A program made the position numbers and the translations under genes. Below the pieces are notes generated by a model. That model saw only the letters and a program-made list of their open reading frames with translations, had not been told where the DNA came from and made no database searches. Below, one piece after another: positions 6,312 to 7,386 of a DNA stretch of 7,386 bases (positions within the stretch are counted from its first letter, which is position 1; the number at the start of each line of letters is the position of its first letter). The DNA lies in contig JBNKZU010000035.1 in NCBI GenBank assembly GCA_050301795.1, positions 1-7,386 of the forward strand, read 5' to 3'. This stretch comes from JBNKZU01 sp050301795. Lineage in GTDB: Bacteria; Pseudomonadota; Gammaproteobacteria; Thiohalomonadales; Thiohalomonadaceae.

Positions 6312-6992
6312 TCAAGACAGCAGGTTTCCGGCACCGGTAACGATCAGCAGGCCGGCACTGAGACGTACGATGTGTTTATGGCTATCGCTCAAGAGTTCAC
6401 GCAGACGACTGCCGAACCAGGCGAAGCCGATGCCGTAGAAGATACTCGGAATGACGATGGCACCCAGACCAAAACCCAGTCCTAACCAAAGGCCGTGCCA
6501 CGCGCTGGCGCCGACAGCCGCAGAGAAGATCACACTACCCAGCGGTGCACAGGGTGACAACGCCATGCCCGCACCGAGAATGAATAAACCGCCTGGCATC
6601 ATCGCCTCCGCCGACTGCGCCCGTGCATCACGTACGATGGCTGTTTCACCTCCATGCGAACAGCTCTGTGCATTCTGACGACGCAGCAGCATCGCCACAC
6701 CCAGCAACACCGCCGCCACACCCATCAGCCAGCGAATATCACCTGCGGCCAGCCCCTTGCCGAGATAGTGACCGGTAAACCCGGCGACCGTCGCCAGTAC
6801 CGCGTAGCTGGTGAGACGGCCAAGGGAAAAGGGCAACATAATTCGCCATGACTTCCGCACACCACCCTCGCTGGCGATGAACACCGGACCAAGAAAGGGC
6901 AGGCAGGCGATAGTGCACGAGCCCATACCAAAGACCAGGCCCAGCATCATCGCCATCGGCAGGGTCAGCAGTGTCTGTTCGATAGGCGTCAT
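6312..6992 (-). CDS. DsbD_2/TauE-SafE-type six-TM membrane protein with CcdA-like cysteines
   Basis: Integral inner-membrane protein of 226 residues, mostly Leu, Ala, Gly and Val, with about six TM helices (near 12-36, 50-73, 88-104, 135-160, 165-192, 207-224). TM1 contains GMGSCTIACLPFLGP (Cys26, Cys30) and TM4 contains ALSPCAPLGS (Cys148). This resembles the paired TM1/TM4 cysteines by which CcdA/DsbD proteins pass thiol electrons across the membrane. Related proteins are often annotated as sulfite exporter TauE/SafE or as cytochrome c biogenesis transmembrane region. A soluble loop with CSHGG (111-115) could bind a metal; that is a guess. The ATG at 6992 is preferred over a TTG 36 bases upstream because GGTGAGG lies 8 nt before it and the TTG extension would lie within a repeat. 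It is GC-rich compared with the two-component genes downstream. The exact substrate is unknown. Confidence 0.85.
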   Translation of the reverse strand: MTPIEQTLLTLPMAMMLGLVFGMGSCTIACLPFLGPVFIASEGGVRKSWRIMLPFSLGRLTSYAVLATVAGFTGHYLGKGLAAGDIRWLMGVAAVLLGVAMLLRRQNAQSCSHGGETAIVRDARAQSAEAMMPGGLFILGAGMALSPCAPLGSVIFSAAVGASAWHGLWLGLGFGLGAIVIPSIFYGIGFAWFGSRLRELLSDSHKHIVRLSAGLLIVTGAGNLLS

Positions 6993-7003
6993 TAAACAAG
7001 CCT

Positions 7004-7030
7004 CACCGCAAAGACGCAAAGGGCGCAAAG
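7004..7030 (+). repeat. GCAAAG triple repeat, left arm of an inverted pair
   Basis: CGCAAAG occurs three times in tandem with 8-9 nt periodicity, preceded by CACC. Read on the minus strand it ends in GGTGAGG, so the repeat abuts and partly supplies the Shine-Dalgarno sequence of the membrane-protein gene. Similar CTTTGCGTCTTTGCGGTGA-like motifs are, from memory, common between genes in environmental proteobacteria. A degenerate inverted copy lies at 7158-7184. Confidence 0.6.
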
Positions 7031-7085
7031 AGAGCTCGTAATGGCGCGGTCTCGAACATCGAAATATTTTTGGACTTTCTCATTT

Positions 7086-7154
7086 CTACTCATAATTTCC
7101 ACTGCAGTCGTAACCTTCAACTGTTGCAAATAACCACTCTTTCAAAGCAATCAT
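7086..7154 (-). CDS. Possible 22-codon ORF between the repeat arms
   Basis: ATG at 7154 to TAG at 7086 would encode 22 residues (starting MIALKEWLFATVEG). The frame is also open upstream, in a frame different from the activase gene, so it is not a simple readthrough of that stop. There is no well-placed Shine-Dalgarno (AAGG is only 2 nt from the ATG). I do not recognise the peptide, and it may be chance or a remnant of an older gene. Confidence 0.12.
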   Translation of the reverse strand: MIALKEWLFATVEGYDCSGNYE

Positions 7155-7157
7155 CAC

Positions 7158-7184
7158 CTTTACGTACTCTGCCTCTTTGCGGTC
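7158..7184 (-). repeat. Degenerate inverted copy of the GCAAAG repeat, right arm
   Basis: On the minus strand this 27-nt segment matches the arm at 7004-7030 in 21 of 27 positions without gaps, including ACCGCAAAGA and the later CG and AAAG. It overlaps the TGA stop codon of the activase gene. Together the arms enclose a 127-bp stretch (7031-7157). No target-site duplication was seen. Confidence 0.45.
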
Positions 7185-7386
7185 AATTATTCTGTTCTGC
7201 CAGGTATTCGCTGCGTGCCAGCACTGCGGCACCAAACGCGGTAGTAGTTTGTGGATGTTTCGGTACCACGATCTGCCGTTGCATCTCATCTTCCAGTGCG
7301 GCAACCAATCCTTTATTCAGCGCCGGGCCACCATCGAAGTAGACTTTGTCCTCGATACCCACGCGCTTGGCCAGGCGCACGGTGCG
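7183..7386 (-). CDS. Acyl-CoA dehydratase/reductase activase-type ATPase (BadF/BadG/BcrA/BcrD family), C-terminal part
   Basis: Only the last 67 residues are visible; the gene continues beyond the right edge. The segment contains VYFDGGPALNKGLVAALE, matching the GG-x3-N element near the adenosine-binding site of the ASKHA fold, and IVVPKHPQTTTAFGAAVLA, the family's C-terminal ATP-binding helix. Members such as HgdC, BadF/BadG and BcrA/BcrD hold a [4Fe-4S] cluster in a homodimer or heterodimer. They use ATP hydrolysis to push a low-potential electron into 2-hydroxyacyl-CoA dehydratases or benzoyl-CoA reductase. The cluster cysteines lie outside the window, so HgdC-like and BcrA/D-like types cannot be told apart. 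The stop TGA lies within the right arm of the GCAAAG repeat pair, and the natural C-terminus appears complete. Confidence 0.85.
   Translation of the reverse strand, partial: RTVRLAKRVGIEDKVYFDGGPALNKGLVAALEDEMQRQIVVPKHPQTTTAFGAAVLARSEYLAEQNN

Noticed and set aside
6993..7028. N-terminal extension of the membrane protein from a TTG start
   Set aside because: The extension is encoded by the GCAAAG repeat itself. The ATG at 6992 has a good Shine-Dalgarno sequence and starts a sensible TM-protein N-terminus.

Overview
The window looks like part of a gammaproteobacterial chromosome. The two tRNA genes match the enterobacterial/pseudomonad type closely and encode their own CCA ends, and valS is the long bacterial form with an editing domain and a C-terminal coiled coil. 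The partial gene at the right edge belongs to the BadF/BadG/BcrA/BcrD (HgdC) activase family, typical of bacteria with anaerobic or aromatic acyl-CoA metabolism. I cannot name the genus. All convincing genes are on the minus strand, so the window reads right to left in transcription order.

Right edge (7183-7386): the last 67 residues of the acyl-CoA dehydratase/reductase activase-type ATPase. Then comes a ~190-bp intergenic stretch (6993-7182) bounded by two inverted, imperfect copies of a GCAAAG-rich repeat. Next is a six-TM membrane protein (6312-6992) of the DsbD_2/TauE-SafE type, with cysteines placed as in CcdA-like electron or metal transporters.

Middle (3462-6132): a two-component cassette, sensor kinase first and OmpR/PhoB-type response regulator second. 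The sensor has an NMT1/THI5-like substrate-binding domain as its extracytoplasmic input module. The cassette is clearly AT-richer than both neighbours: sample 60-base lines give 20/60 GC in the kinase, 31/60 in valS and 39/60 in the membrane protein. Three back-to-back inverted repeats lie upstream of the kinase, and a 12-codon reading frame links the kinase stop (TAATG) to the regulator's Shine-Dalgarno sequence. Neither is explained by standard annotation.

Left part (1-3315): valS, preceded by a TATAAT promoter inside a nested inverted repeat and followed by two tandem stem-loops. Then comes a tRNA-Ala(GGC)-tRNA-Glu(TTC) operon. It has two promoters with identical hexamers and identical 16-bp spacers (TTGACA/TAAAAT), separated by a leader able to form three hairpins, and it ends in an intrinsic terminator. 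valS and the tRNA operon are translation housekeeping. The two-component cassette looks like an accessory insertion beside them, with its ligand and target genes unknown.
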